Below, in pieces: positions 10,548 through 21,330 of a stretch of DNA of 64,000 bases. Positions within the stretch are counted from its first letter, which is position 1. Each line of letters opens with the position of its first letter. The stretch is from Tetrapyrgos nigripes. Its lineage: Eukaryota; Basidiomycota; Agaricomycetes; Agaricales; Campanellaceae. The position numbers were made by a program, and so were the translations under genes. Location of the stretch: positions 124,001-188,000 of the forward strand of contig JAACJM010000028.1 in assembly GCA_013368315.1 (NCBI GenBank), given 5' to 3'. The notes below the pieces were generated by a model, which was given only the letters and a program-made list of their open reading frames with translations, searched no databases and was not told where the DNA came from.

Positions 10548-11168
10548 AATATCTTTTACGGGCACTGTATCCACGGTGAGCAACATTACTATTATACTCC
10601 AAGGAAAAGGACCGACCTCAAACTGACCTCCCTAATTTTTAATGATTTTCGCCCACACATCTGCTTTGCTCGTGTACCCAGCAAAATCCATAGCAAACGC
10701 GAGCTAACAACTATATCCGAGTGGAAATCAGTCTTGAAGCTTGCTACCATCTGGAGATTCTTGGATGCCCGGCAGCTAGCTATCGACAATCTCAACAGTC
10801 TGAAGTTGACGTCGAGTCAGAAAATAGACCTGGGCAGAAGTTATCACGTTCACGAGTGGCTGAGAGCGGGTTATATCAACCTGGTGACACGGTCAGAGAC
10901 GTTAACCAAAGAAGAGGCAGTGACAATTGGCTACGTGGCTGCAGTCAGCGTTTTTCGTCTGCGAGAACAGATCAAGGAGAAGAGGCGGAATATGGATTTA
11001 ACCAGCTATCTGCAAAACATCAAGTGTAGTGTGTGCAGCATCGAGACAAAATACAGATTCGTCCAGAGGTGCACAGAGTGCTATGAAGAACTTTTGGAGA
11101 GCTTGGCGGAATCAGCAGTAGACGAGGAATTTAAACCGGAGTTGACGGAGGCGGAGACAATGTATTAA
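10548..11168 (+). pseudogene. 5'-truncated BTB protein gene (plus strand), head to head with the previous one
   Basis: The plus strand holds the end of BTB exon 2 (EYLLRALYPR, about 10547-10575), a GT-AG intron 10576-10703 and an intact exon 3, 10704-11168. Exon 3 has SEWKSVLKLATIW, IDLGRSYHVHEWLRAGY, LTKEEAVTIGYVAAVSVFRLRE and a C-terminus resembling the intact gene (VDEEFKPELTE). Everything upstream of EYLL is absent and replaced by the inverted minus-strand copy. The intron-exon boundary matches that of the intact gene at 7948-8934. Confidence 0.7.
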
Positions 11169-11577
11169 GCGTACTTACCAGAGTGAGGAGTCTCCTAGCT
11201 CAAGAAGCTTTGACAAATATAACCACTGTCATTGAAGGATCACAGCACCTATGTCTGCGTCAAGCCTTTAGGCGAATCTTTAATCTAAATTTTCGGCTGA
11301 GATATTATTCGGTATTAAGGCTGCGAAACAGGAGCTCAGTCTCGAGAGTTGCATCGTAGGAGAAATGTACCTACCAGAACATATAATAAACGCTATTCGG
11401 TGACTTGAAATGCTGATATTTGAAGGCCGGCTTTTGACAAACAAGATAACTTCACTGCGCGGCGAAATGAGATTAAGAAATAGATAATATTACACCAGCC
11501 TGAGTGTACAAGTCATAGCTAGACACTAGAGCTAACCAAATAAGAGGGAGGACGGGGACGGGTGAGAACAGCGACTA
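11169..11577. other. Intergenic DNA between BTB remnant and SEC11
   Basis: No gene or repeat seen; it holds the 3' flanks of two convergent genes. Confidence 0.5.
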
Positions 11578-12459
11578 TTATTCGCGCTGTATTAACGCCA
11601 ATAGGCCTAGGATACCGAGTAATGCGTATTTTAACTGAGGGAAGTCGTTCTGTGGTCATGGTGGAAGTCAGAAAAGAAACACTCAAGAAGGGGGTAGGGA
11701 AGAACACTAACCATCGCGATCGTGACGTAGCCTACGTAGGGTAGGAATCTGACGGATGTTGACGAGGTGTGAGCGATGCCTGAGAGAGTAACAAGAAGGA
11801 AGAGAGGTAATTGGACAGTAGACGCACCCTCTGACTTTGCCCACTATATGTTTCTTCTCTAACCAGTCAAGTCCTTGATACAATTCAATGTCGTCTACGT
11901 AGTTGTTATCGCCTTTCGTGAGGAGAAGCTGGTCGCCGGGCTGTTTAGTGTCCAATCTAAAAAATAGAAATGATACACGTCAGTTGGAAAAGGTCAACGA
12001 TGGAAGGTGACAGAACTCACCCAGGTATCTTAACCGTCTTTGAAACATCGTGAGTCTCCAGTACCCTGTGCACGATAGGAATATCCGCTCCAGGAATCTT
12101 ATACACTGTAATGTCGCCTGTATGGTATCTTTCAGAAGCAGGGTTGGTCAAGAAAAGAAGGTCGCCGCGGTAAAATGCGGGTTCCATGGAGCCACTGGAA
12201 CATTAAAGATGAGCTTGTGACGAAGAAATCCAGGAAAAGGCCAGACATACCTCAAAACGACGACTATGGGAGATTCTGTATTCGTTATAAGACCCAATCC
12301 TTTCCAGATCATCAATCCAGACGCGATGACGGAGGCAAAGTTGAGAACTTGAAGGAGAACCTGGATAGAAATCTAGTGAGTGGGAAATATATTTGAAGAT
12401 AAGCAACCTACATGTCTAAATCCAAGCCTACGAAAGGCTCTGAGTTCCTCGGTGAACAT
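11578..12459 (-). CDS. SEC11: Signal peptidase complex catalytic subunit SEC11
   Basis: Six exons on the minus strand (12459-12412, 12360-12251, 12194-12021, 11956-11828, 11748-11712, 11649-11578) give 189 residues. The product is the serine protease subunit of the ER signal peptidase complex, which cleaves signal peptides on the lumenal side. After the start [13 protein letters not shown] comes a membrane segment ([20 protein letters not shown]). Then follow SGSMEPAF with the catalytic Ser near residue 55, [17 protein letters not shown] with the catalytic His, and [12 protein letters not shown] followed by VDD with the acidic residue. The C-terminus [22 protein letters not shown] and LALIQRE is typical. 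Length matches the family. It is divergently paired with FOL1. Confidence 0.95.
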
Positions 12460-12748
12460 GGTTTATTTCCAGAAGGGTTTCGATATACGTGTCGGTTATG
12501 CAGTGGCGACGTCACAATTTGAGAGCCGAGAAAACCAAAATCTTGGTGCAAAGAGAGGCGGCAAGGAGAAGAGTTTCTTTGGACTCTAAACGGCGAACGA
12601 AAGTAGTGGGGAAGTAAGACAAAAGATTGGGGACAACTTGACCGTGTTTCCATTTTCGATGACACGTGGAATCTCCGAGAAATTGTTTGTGCATGTTGAC
12701 CAAAAGCTTCCCACAAATGCCGTCCCTGATTTTCTGACAAGACGCGAC
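12460..12748. promoter_or_regulatory. Shared SEC11-FOL1 divergent promoter region
   Basis: Only about 290 bases separate the SEC11 start (12459, minus) and the chosen FOL1 start (12749, plus), so both transcripts must be driven from this interval. If FOL1 starts at the in-frame upstream ATG near 12659, the gap shrinks to about 200 bases. No clear TATA box is seen, as is common for housekeeping genes. Confidence 0.6.
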
Positions 12749-15700
12749 ATGGACTTCATCCGCGTCAACTCTCTTTCACTCACTCCTTCTCTGGGTGGTG
12801 GTTCAAGATGGCCTCCAAAAAATCCAGCTCTGCAGCCCAAACCTCAACCAATTCTCGTTACTCTTACTGTTCCACATGACATCCAAAGCACAGCTCGAAC
12901 GGATGAATTAGAACACTCGATAAATTATTCCACTTTGGCTTCCACGATACGTGATAAAGTCGACGATGAAAGAAAATCGTTTCAGTCTCTGGAGGATCTG
13001 ACAGGATTCATATTTGATTTGTTGTTGGACGTGAACGCGGACACACCCAGATTATCCGGAGCGCGAGTCAAAGTAACTCAAGTCAAACCTCCATTACATT
13101 GTAAATCAGTTTCGGTGGAGGCTGAGGCTACTTCCTCGGGGAACTCATCATGGGTTTTGAGCTCCACTGGAACTATACACACCATCGAAGATCTCGAATG
13201 CGACCTCATCGTTGGAGTCAATTCCGCTGAAAGACTGGAAAAGCAGATAGTCAGGATTAACATCGCGATACACACGCCAACGTTGGACCTAAGGGACAGA
13301 GAACACTGGATAGATTTCCGAGCTCTGAGTCGCACTGTCTATGAAGTATGTTGTCTTCCCAATCCTACTAGTTTTCTATTAACCTGTGTTTCCAGACCGC
13401 TTCCAACACATCATACCAGACCCTCGAAGCCTTAGCTTCCTTTATTGCTGTCGAAACCCTCAAACACCTCTACACCAGCTCATTCTCCTCGCCATCACCA
13501 GACCGCCCATTATCGCCGAAAGTAATGATTAGAGCGGCAAAACCCTACGCTCTCGTGTTCGCTGAATCCTCCGAAGTAGAGATTACGAGGACTCGAGAGG
13601 ATTATCCGGACCATTTTGCTTCATCCTCTTCATCTGCATCTACATCTATATCGACGATAACGCCTGTTCCACCTCCACCTCCACCGCACGGCAACCAACC
13701 CGAACCCAGGCACCAGCCCCAGTCTCAGAGCAAAGTATACACCGCTGCCATAGCCCTGGGCTCCAACCTCGGAGACCGCTATTACCACATCGAGACCGCA
13801 CTCAGGCTTTTAGAAAAGCCCGTAGAGGTGTTCAGCTTCGAAACCATACTTTCTGATCCTTCCGAAACCCAACTTGAAGTAACAATCACCAATACCTCAT
13901 TCCTCTACGAATCTCCTCCAATGTACCTCACCGATCAGCCTCCCTTCCTCAATTGTGCTTGCCTTGTAAGGACGAATATTCCCCCGGTCGAGCTTTTAAG
14001 GTTGTTGAAGAAAATTGAGAAGATGGTTGGGAGGGTTCCGGGTGTGAGGAATGGTCCGAGGAAGGTTGACTTGGATTTAGTTTTGGTGATCGACGGGGAC
14101 GGGAATGAGGCCGATGGGGATCGGGTTGGGGAACGGGATGTGGAAGCAGTTGAAAGCGACGAAGGGCCAGCAGATGCAGCAAATACGACTCAGCGAAGAG
14201 ATGAATTAGATCAAGGTGAGCGTCCTTTAGTATCTTTTTACTTATTTCTAGATGTATCTGAACCCAGTTTTTTTATCTTTCATCTTTTGATAGAAAAAAT
14301 GCTCGAAGACCCTGAAGCCTCCAAGGTTAAGGACTGGAGGCGTAAATTACAGAGGACTTTCCTTAATTTCAAATCGGCTATAAAAGAAGAGGTATGATAT
14401 CCTGATTGCTGCATCCTCTTTGCTAATTGAATAATTTCTATAGGACATGCCCACCATGGACCAACTCTTCACCACCATAGAATCTTACGACAAAATGAAC
14501 AGGGAATACCTCCAATTCTCCAAGGTTGGCAAGGTCATGCGACGTATAAACGCTCTTGAGCCCGATAAGATTCCTAGGGAGAATGAGTTCAAGTTCCGAG
14601 AGCGCGCAAATGTTTTAATCGACAAGTGGCATGCAATCCTTGGACAGTCTGCCGGTAAAGCTGCTACGAATGGCTCTAATGAAGTAGGCCAAGGGATAGT
14701 CGACACCCGACCTGCCCATAAGAGGGTCAATTTGGAAATTGAGAGCTTGGAAGGAGAATTGGTGGTCCCGCACCCAAGAATGCAGGAGAGAGAGTTTGTG
14801 TTGAGGCCTCTGTATGAGTGAGTGGTATTTTCCTTCGCTCTTCGTATTCGATGTTGCCAGAACACATGAGTGACTAAGTGGCTTTTCTACTCTTTTCTTT
14901 TCACAACTCGGCATAAATCTAAATCTAACGTCTTTTTGCTTTCTCAGCATGATACCGACATATAAACACCCTATTCTGCAGAAAACAATCTCGGAACTTC
15001 TTTGGGAGCTCGATTCCTCTTCCTCTTCACCAACAGATGGACCGACCAACCCCATGAGACGAGTCATTCCGTTTCCAAGATATCCTCTTTCTCCTCCCTC
15101 ATCATCTTCAGAACCAGAACCAGCACCTGCCTTGCCTGTGTTCCCATTTATCGACCCCATCCCCCCAACGGCGACGTATTGGACGTACCCTTACCCCGAT
15201 ACAGATACCTCTCTCTCATCTTCCTATCGAACATATCTAATGTCAACTCTCAATACCACACCCGACTCCTTCTCGGATGGGTCTCAACATAACACACTCC
15301 ACACTGCTTTATCCTACGCATACGATTCTTTCGTCAATAACGCCGATATTGTAGACATTGGAGGGTACTCTACTCGACCTGGGGCTCAATATGTTAGTGT
15401 GGAGGAGGAGATTAGGAGGGTTGTACCTGTTGTTGAGGGGATTAGACGTGGTGGAGTTGAGAACGTTGCCAAAATCTCATCGGCTCGACCTTTGGATGGC
15501 GGAGAACAGGAGGAAGAAGAGGTTCAGCGTCTTCTGGAAATTTTGCCGGGTAGAAACATGCAGGGTACAGAGGGTATAGAGGGAAGCAACGAGAAAGGCA
15601 TGACAACGATGGAGCATATCCTCATAAGCCTTGACACATTCCGTCCAGAAGTAGCAAAAGCTGGAATTTTGGCGGGTGCGAATTGCATCAATGATGTTTA

Positions 15701-16376
15701 CGCATTTTGTGGGCCTTCTTATGTTGGTACGACAACGACGACTACAGTGGCCGAAGAACCTTTATTGTTCGACAACAAATCCCCTTCCACGTACATGTCA
15801 GAAATGAAATCCATCGCACGAACCTTGGCTGTTCCTGTCATTCTCATGCATTCCCGTGGAGATGCTGGTTCTAATAAGGACTACTCTTCCTATGCCGCCT
15901 CCTCTTCCTCGTCCACCACTAAAGCAGATGATGGATCAGATGCTCCCGTAATCGAAGCCATTCGCGTAGAACTTGGTGAAAAAGTCGATAATATCGTTTT
16001 GGGTGAAGGAGGAGTACGCAGGTGGTTTGTTATCGTAGACCCTGGAGTTGGGTTTTCCAAAACCGTAGAGGCGAATTTGGATGTGTTGAGGTATGCAGGG
16101 TCAATTACAGATGACGTGTTTGTTGGGACAGGGAGCAGAAGCAAGAGAAATCCACTTGTCGGATACCCTCAACTCATAGGTCCATCGCGAAAATCGTTTT
16201 TGGGGAGTATCTTAGCTGAAGGGCCAGGTGGAAGACAAACGAAAGCGGTTGAAAGGACGTTCGCTACTGCTGCAGCTGTAACGGCTGCTGTCCAGCAGGG
16301 AGCGTTGATGGTGAGGGTACACGATGTGAGGGAGATGGGTGATGTGGTGAAAGTTGCGGATAGGCTTTGGCGGTAG
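12749..16376 (+). CDS. FOL1: Trifunctional folate synthesis protein (DHNA-HPPK-DHPS) with inserted TFIIS-N/IBD-like domain
   Basis: Five exons (12749-13345, 13396-14215, 14294-14391, 14444-14817, 14948-16376) join in frame to 1105 residues. Tandem dihydroneopterin aldolase domains occupy about residues 1-290 (MDFIRVNSLSL, VTLTVPHDI, WIDFRALSRTVYE). HPPK starts near 314 with ALGSNLGDR and continues to GPRKVDLDLVL near 422. Then come about 190 extra residues, after which HPPK resumes with LVVPHPRMQEREFVLRPL near 614. DHPS fills 630-1105: STLNTTPDSFSDG, GGYSTRPGA, SLDTFRPEVA, VILMHSRGD, VDPGVGF, GPSRKSFLG and RVHDV. The insert holds KVKDWRRKLQ, EEDMPTMDQLF, YLQFSKVGKVMRRI and FKFRERANVLIDKWHAILG (about 483-572), which I read as a TFIIS N-terminal/LEDGF-IBD-like helical domain. 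The start has a good context (GAC before ATGG) and matches the family's usual N-terminus. An in-frame ATG near 12659 would add 30 residues, possibly a mitochondrial presequence. The pathway makes dihydropteroate, the sulfonamide target step. Confidence 0.93.
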
Positions 16377-16807
16377 TTTTCTTGTACCATACTCTAGTAC
16401 CATCCACTCCTGTTTTCAGGTGCCAGGAACACACTAAATGCTCAAGGTTGAGCTGATACTTCCGTCCTAAACCCCTCGTTATGAATTGGTTTTGACAGAC
16501 ACTATCATGATCCATTTATGGAAGTTGAAGTGACATAAATGGAAGCGCTCACCAATACATCTAAAGATCTTGCAGCGTTGAGCATAGGTAGCGCTAAGGC
16601 AAACACAAGTCTGCCAAACTTCGAAGTTATGTACATAGGTAGTCCGAATTAGTCCCGCGGAGCCGCCTAGCGCACACTGCGACCGCTGTCTCGACTCGGA
16701 CGAATAAGCGGTTGTCAACGGAAGGAACCTTCAATAACGAATTCAAAAGTGGATCCTAACACGTTTTTTTTTCATCTTTCACTCCTTTATACCTCACGTC
16801 CATACTC
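16377..16807. other. Intergenic DNA, FOL1 to unknown gene
   Basis: No gene seen. It contains the FOL1 3' flank and the promoter region of the gene at 16808, with a T-rich tract just before that start (near 16760-16795). Confidence 0.5.
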
Positions 16808-17845
16808 ATGACCTCGTCTTCCTCTTCTGGCCGCAGTGGCACTCAAAGCCACTTGAGGAACCGATCCAGCCAATCACAATCACATTCTTTCAAACCTCGG
16901 CTAGACCGTGCTCACCCTCGCTTTCAAAATTCTCCTCGACTTCCTCCTCGACCAAGTTACCCTTCCAGCGACGTCCTGTTGGGCCTAGAAACGCACTTCG
17001 ATACCGACTTCGACGACTTCGATCACGAAGCACGAAAGTTTAAATCCTTCAAATTCCCAAGAGGAGATTTTTCGCCCATCTCACCTGTATCTCCCGGGCC
17101 CATCACTCCCACTACTAGTACTCCCGTGTCCCTGAGACACCACCGAAAGCAGACCCTTCATCCGAAAAATTGTTTACCTTCTCCTGTCATAGCGCCAGGG
17201 ACAGATGCGGAGCAGGATGGATATAGTTACGGTTATGATTCTTTGCGCCTTGGCTGGAGGCAAGGGTTAGAGGAGAAGGACCACCATGATTCGGACTTTT
17301 ATTCGCCATCCGTCGTCAACTCGGAAATGTGCAAGTGCACCTGCGATGTTGCACCACCTCCATATCAGTCTCAGTCCTCATCCGACTGCGGGCATTATTC
17401 TCTCTCTCCCTCATATACCTCCGCTCCTTCATACACCTCCGCGTCCTCTCACTCATCATGCATAAACTGTCCCGCCTCATCCCTTTATGCCTCCTGCGAC
17501 GAAAAAGTCCTCGACCTCACACCCATGGACTCTAGCCCTGTGGCATTCAACAATTGCTCCTCCTTCTCCTTCTCTTCGTTTTGGTCAGGGCCCACACAAA
17601 TCCTACCAACGCATCATTTCCACTCGACCGAATCTCAATCTCCTCATTTCCTCGGCTTGAACCAGAGCTATGGCTTTGGCTTTAATCGCTACCTTCCCTA
17701 CTTGGGTTTCCGATCTACGTACCTGTCTAACTGCCTGAGACGTCTCCTCGGTAGAAAAACTATCCGGATCGTGGCGAGAGGAAGTTGGATAGCGCTAGTA
17801 CTTTTCATGGTTCTGGCTTTATGGTTTATTGCGATGGGGTATTGA
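16808..17845 (+). CDS. Unknown tail-anchored Ser/Pro-rich protein
   Basis: A single exon of 345 residues. I recognise no family. The N-terminal two thirds are low in hydrophobic residues and rich in Ser, Pro, His and Tyr, with SP-type motifs (PISPVSPGPITP) that suggest a disordered, phosphorylatable tail. Cys clusters occur around residues 175-190 (CKCTCDVAPPPY) and 220-235. After a basic stretch (LRRLLGRKTIRIVARG) a hydrophobic segment WIALVLFMVLALWFIAMG ends the protein, so it is probably tail-anchored with its bulk in the cytosol. Codon use and composition fit the neighbours. The first ATG in frame is used. Confidence 0.7.
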   Translation: MTSSSSSGRSGTQSHLRNRSSQSQSHSFKPRLDRAHPRFQNSPRLPPRPSYPSSDVLLGLETHFDTDFDDFDHEARKFKSFKFPRGDFSPISPVSPGPITPTTSTPVSLRHHRKQTLHPKNCLPSPVIAPGTDAEQDGYSYGYDSLRLGWRQGLEEKDHHDSDFYSPSVVNSEMCKCTCDVAPPPYQSQSSSDCGHYSLSPSYTSAPSYTSASSHSSCINCPASSLYASCDEKVLDLTPMDSSPVAFNNCSSFSFSSFWSGPTQILPTHHFHSTESQSPHFLGLNQSYGFGFNRYLPYLGFRSTYLSNCLRRLLGRKTIRIVARGSWIALVLFMVLALWFIAMGY

Positions 17846-18616
17846 TGCACCTGGTACATTTGGGGAGGTACTCGGGCGCGATTTGGTTCTGGTATTCATG
17901 TGGCCGTGTAGTGGGTCAGTGCCAGCCATGAGTGAGAAGATTGACAACGATAAGGTCATTAGTCGAAGATAGCTGCAATGTTGTATGCTCCAGCTTGAAG
18001 GCCTGCTGTTTACCTCTTCATGTCACAGTTTATTTCGAGCTTTTTAGAAGCCCACTAGTGCTATTTTCCACATATTGTAATGCTACATGTACCCGGTCGC
18101 CTTTCATATTGTCGAATTTATTAAGGGCTGTCAGGACTTTGCCTAAAGGCCTTGACCGAAGACGCGTCTGGCGCGTCGAAGTTTAATCGTCACGCTCCCG
18201 GCATTTCCCAAGTCCTCAACCAGAACCTTACAGACTGTACTATGGTGTCGCCATGTCAAGGACGTTTCTGATCTATAGATGGAGTTCCAACATGCATTCC
18301 AAGTCCCCGAGTCAAGTCAATGCCAACACGTTTAGATGGCTTGTAACACAAGTTCTCGTTGCTCTTCAAACGCAAAACGTGCACCAATGCCAACGGAAAG
18401 GTTAGTTGCCAGGTCTGATACCAGCGGAAGGTTGGTCGCCACGCTTCGTTGAAGGTTTTGTTGACTGAGGAGTCCGAAACTTGACGATCGGGAAGTGTTT
18501 GGGAAAAGATTTGTCTATTCCAACAGGGGGCGCGTCACAGCTCACTAGAGGGTGGAAGGTTTAAAAACGCATACATACAGCCATGAAATCTTTGTCAACC
18601 CAACCTCGGAGATGCC
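17846..18616. other. Intergenic DNA upstream of the first P450
   Basis: No gene seen. A short imperfect direct repeat (AACGGAAAGGTTAGTTGCCA and GCGGAAGGTTGGTCGCCA) lies near 18389-18440. TTTAAAAAC near 18561 could serve as the TATA-like element of the P450. Confidence 0.45.
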
Positions 18617-20818
18617 ATGCCCGCTACCACAGATCTCGCTATTGTCTTAACGAACTCAGGTCTTTTATCCACACCGTTTGTCAGTGTGTTTTCCATTGGC
18701 TTCGCGGCATTCGTCGTTCACAAACTTGTCTCAGTACGTGCTGAAGAAAACAAGGTGGGTACTCTTGTTGTGTATCCTGCTGCGACGAGGTACTGACGGG
18801 AAAGTACTTGATTAGCTTGGTGCAATACCCACTGTTGGACCGCGAGGTTTTTTTGGCTTCTATGTCGGGGCCTTTCGCTATTTATTTCATGCAAAGGCAA
18901 TGGTCGAGCATGGATATCGTACGGTGTGTCTCTACTTGGGTGAACGTGTATTGCCAGATTATAACCAACCCTTCTTATCTTAGTATCCTGACGGCGCCTT
19001 CAAAATCGCTACAATCAATGGCTGGGTAGTCTTCATCAATGGAAAGAAGATGGCAGAGGAAATGAGAAAAGCCCCGGACGATCAGCTGTCTTTCACTCAC
19101 GCTGTCTCGGAGGTGAGCTTTTTTATTATTCCTTTGCACTTTTGGCTTTCTGATGCTGACATTTTTTTCAGACGTTACAAATCGAGTATACATTGGGCAA
19201 GGACTTTGATTTGCATCGTTCTCAGGTCGTACGAGGTGGTGTAACCAAGAACATTGCGAACAGATTCGACGATATCAGGGATGAGATTATGGAGTCCTTG
19301 AGTGATGAGATTCCAGTATCGGATGGTAAGCTCCTCGATGTAGGTCCTGCATATCCCAGTACTCACTGTGATGCGTATAGAATGGACCAAGCTTGCTCCT
19401 ATGCCCGCCATTAGAAACGTCGTGACGAGGGCAGCAAATCGGTATTATGTTGGGCTCCCTCTTTGTCGTGAACCGGAGTGGATAGTAAGTCTATTTTGTC
19501 GCTCCAGCTCCTCACTCCTCACATTATGGATTACTGACAAGCAATGCCATCGCTCAGAACGTCACTATGAACTTTGCCGTCAAAGTCTTCTTGTCTGCTC
19601 AACTCATAAACCTGTTTCCGACCTTTTTCAAACGGCGAGTTTGCATGGTTTCTCCTTTCTCGATTTTTCATACTGACACATGCTCTTCAGAGTGGTCGGA
19701 CGACTCGTTACTCCTCTACCATCAGCAATGAAAGTGATCATCAAGTACTTTGAGCCCATGATTAAGGAAAGGCTTGCCAAGGAGGAGGAATGTGGTTCCA
19801 AGGATTGGCCTGATAAACCTGTATGGCATATACCCAAGCACCAGAAGCGTTTTGCTTATCTACCTATTCTAGAATGACCTTTTAACTTGGTTATTGGATG
19901 AACCTCCCGTAGGAGAGCAACACACCGTTTACGACCTTGCTTCTCGTGCGCTTTCTGTAAACCTCGCAGCCATCCACCCAACGGTACAGTCTTTGCACTC
20001 ATCTTCTTCAAACTCGGTCTGACTCTCCTCCCAGAGTCTCATGCTTATCAATACACTTCATCATCTTTGTGTCAATCCCGAAGTTGTCAAGGCGCTTCGC
20101 CAAGAGATTGAAGAAACTGTGAATGAATTTGGCTGGACGAAAGCTGCCATTGACAATATGGAAAAGCTTGATAGCTTCTTAAAAGAAACCCAGCGATTGT
20201 CGGGGAGCAATGCCTGTGAGTACTGCTCTTGCCACCCGAAAGTTTTACCCTGACCTCAGATTTTCCATCTATAGCTGGCGTGAGCCGCAAGGCCGTGAAA
20301 GACTTTGTGTTCTCGAACGGAATTGTCTTACCAGCGGGCACCATGATCGCTTGTCCTGCGTATTCATTGCATCATGATGAGGTGTGTGATTGCTCAACGA
20401 TTCTCCAATGTCCATGTCTATGTGTCTGTAGTTCTGACTCGTTCTGTAGAACAACTACAAAAATCCGATGGACCTGGATCCATTCCGTTTCTGCAAGGTC
20501 AAGGTCGAATCAAAGGGGGTCACTCAACAACAAATGGTTACTCCTCATCCTGACTACGTGCTATTTGGCATAGGCAGACACGCTTGGTGAGTCTTATCTC
20601 CTCGAAATGGCGGATTTTGTACTGATATATTTATTGTCTCAAATAGCCCTGGACGATACCTTGCCGTCAGCTTGCTCAAAGGAATTCTTTCGCATATTTT
20701 GATAGCATACGACGTCAAGCTGGAGAAAGACGAAGGCTTCCCTAAACCCCAATGGTTCCAGGATGTGTGCGTTCCTGATATGAAGGCACAAGTCCTGTTC
20801 CGTCGCAGGCAGGATTAG
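18617..20818 (+). CDS. Cytochrome P450 monooxygenase (first paralog)
   Basis: Twelve exons join in frame to 515 residues (18617-18754, 18816-18923, 18984-19112, 19172-19325, 19381-19484, 19558-19634, 19691-19820, 19873-19983, 20035-20215, 20275-20381, 20450-20586, 20647-20818). An N-terminal membrane anchor is followed by the Pro-rich hinge GAIPTVGPRG. The I-helix region reads NLAAIHPT, the ExxR motif is KETQR, the PERF-like region is DPFRF, and the haem loop is FGIGRHACPG with the Cys ligand formed across an intron. All key residues are present. The substrate is unknown; the closest relative in the window is the P450 at 46303. The exon 6 donor is GC instead of GT (19635-19636); no GT alternative keeps the frame, so a GC-AG intron is likely. 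Confidence 0.9.
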
Positions 20819-21330
20819 GCCTTACTATGTGTTCTCGCCGTCCACAAAGGTAGTTTTACTTACATACCCGTATAATGTTGCTCTTCCACAGCGTACTATT
20901 TACCTCGTGTATCTCTAGATCTAATTTGTTGTAGCGTTTGCATGTAATTACTATTGAACTTATAGACATATTAGCCATTGTTATCGCTGTGACGAAAGTG
21001 ATTGAACGAATGTACTGCAATGACCAGCACTTGCGTTGATTCAAGTGATAAAGTTCTGATTCTGTGTGTCCATCGTTGAGAGGCAATCAGATCTGCTAGA
21101 ACTTGAAGAGTATCAGACAGTAATTATAACGACCAAGTGTTAGGAGCAGGAGCGACCGCGCCTATTTCTCCGATCTGCTTCATAGCAGAAGTTGACCATA
21201 TATTCTGACTCTCAGTCACTCCGTTTCATCTTGCTTCATACCGCATCACCAACGATATGAAAGCTCAAGGGGGTCCAGGCCGGAGAATCCCATACCGGGG
21301 CTAGGTAGGTAGGTTCCCTGGCGAAGCCCT
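20819..21330. other. 3' flank of P450-1 with a promoter-like remnant
   Basis: No gene here. Around 21185-21245 the sequence (GAAGTTGACCA, GACTCTCAGTCACTCCGTTT, CATCTTGCTTCATA) closely resembles 45997-46045, which lies upstream of the second P450. Just after it the sequence changes to transposon-like DNA. Confidence 0.5.

Noticed and set aside
10491..10703. N-terminal 70 residues of the open frame that covers the plus-strand BTB exon
   Set aside because: This part is antisense of the truncated minus-strand BTB copy plus the intron of the plus-strand copy; no BTB relative has such residues.
12638..12748. Longer N-terminus for FOL1 from the start of the open frame
   Set aside because: The frame begins with a TTG codon, not ATG. 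The first ATG (near 12659) has a poor context, while the ATG at 12749 has a good context and fits the family's usual start. A mitochondrial extension remains possible.
14216..14293. Reading straight through as coding in FOL1
   Set aside because: The frame is open, but GTGAGC..TGATAG borders, T-richness and the residues (FYLFLDVSEPSFFIFHLL) fit an intron better than HPPK or the inserted domain.
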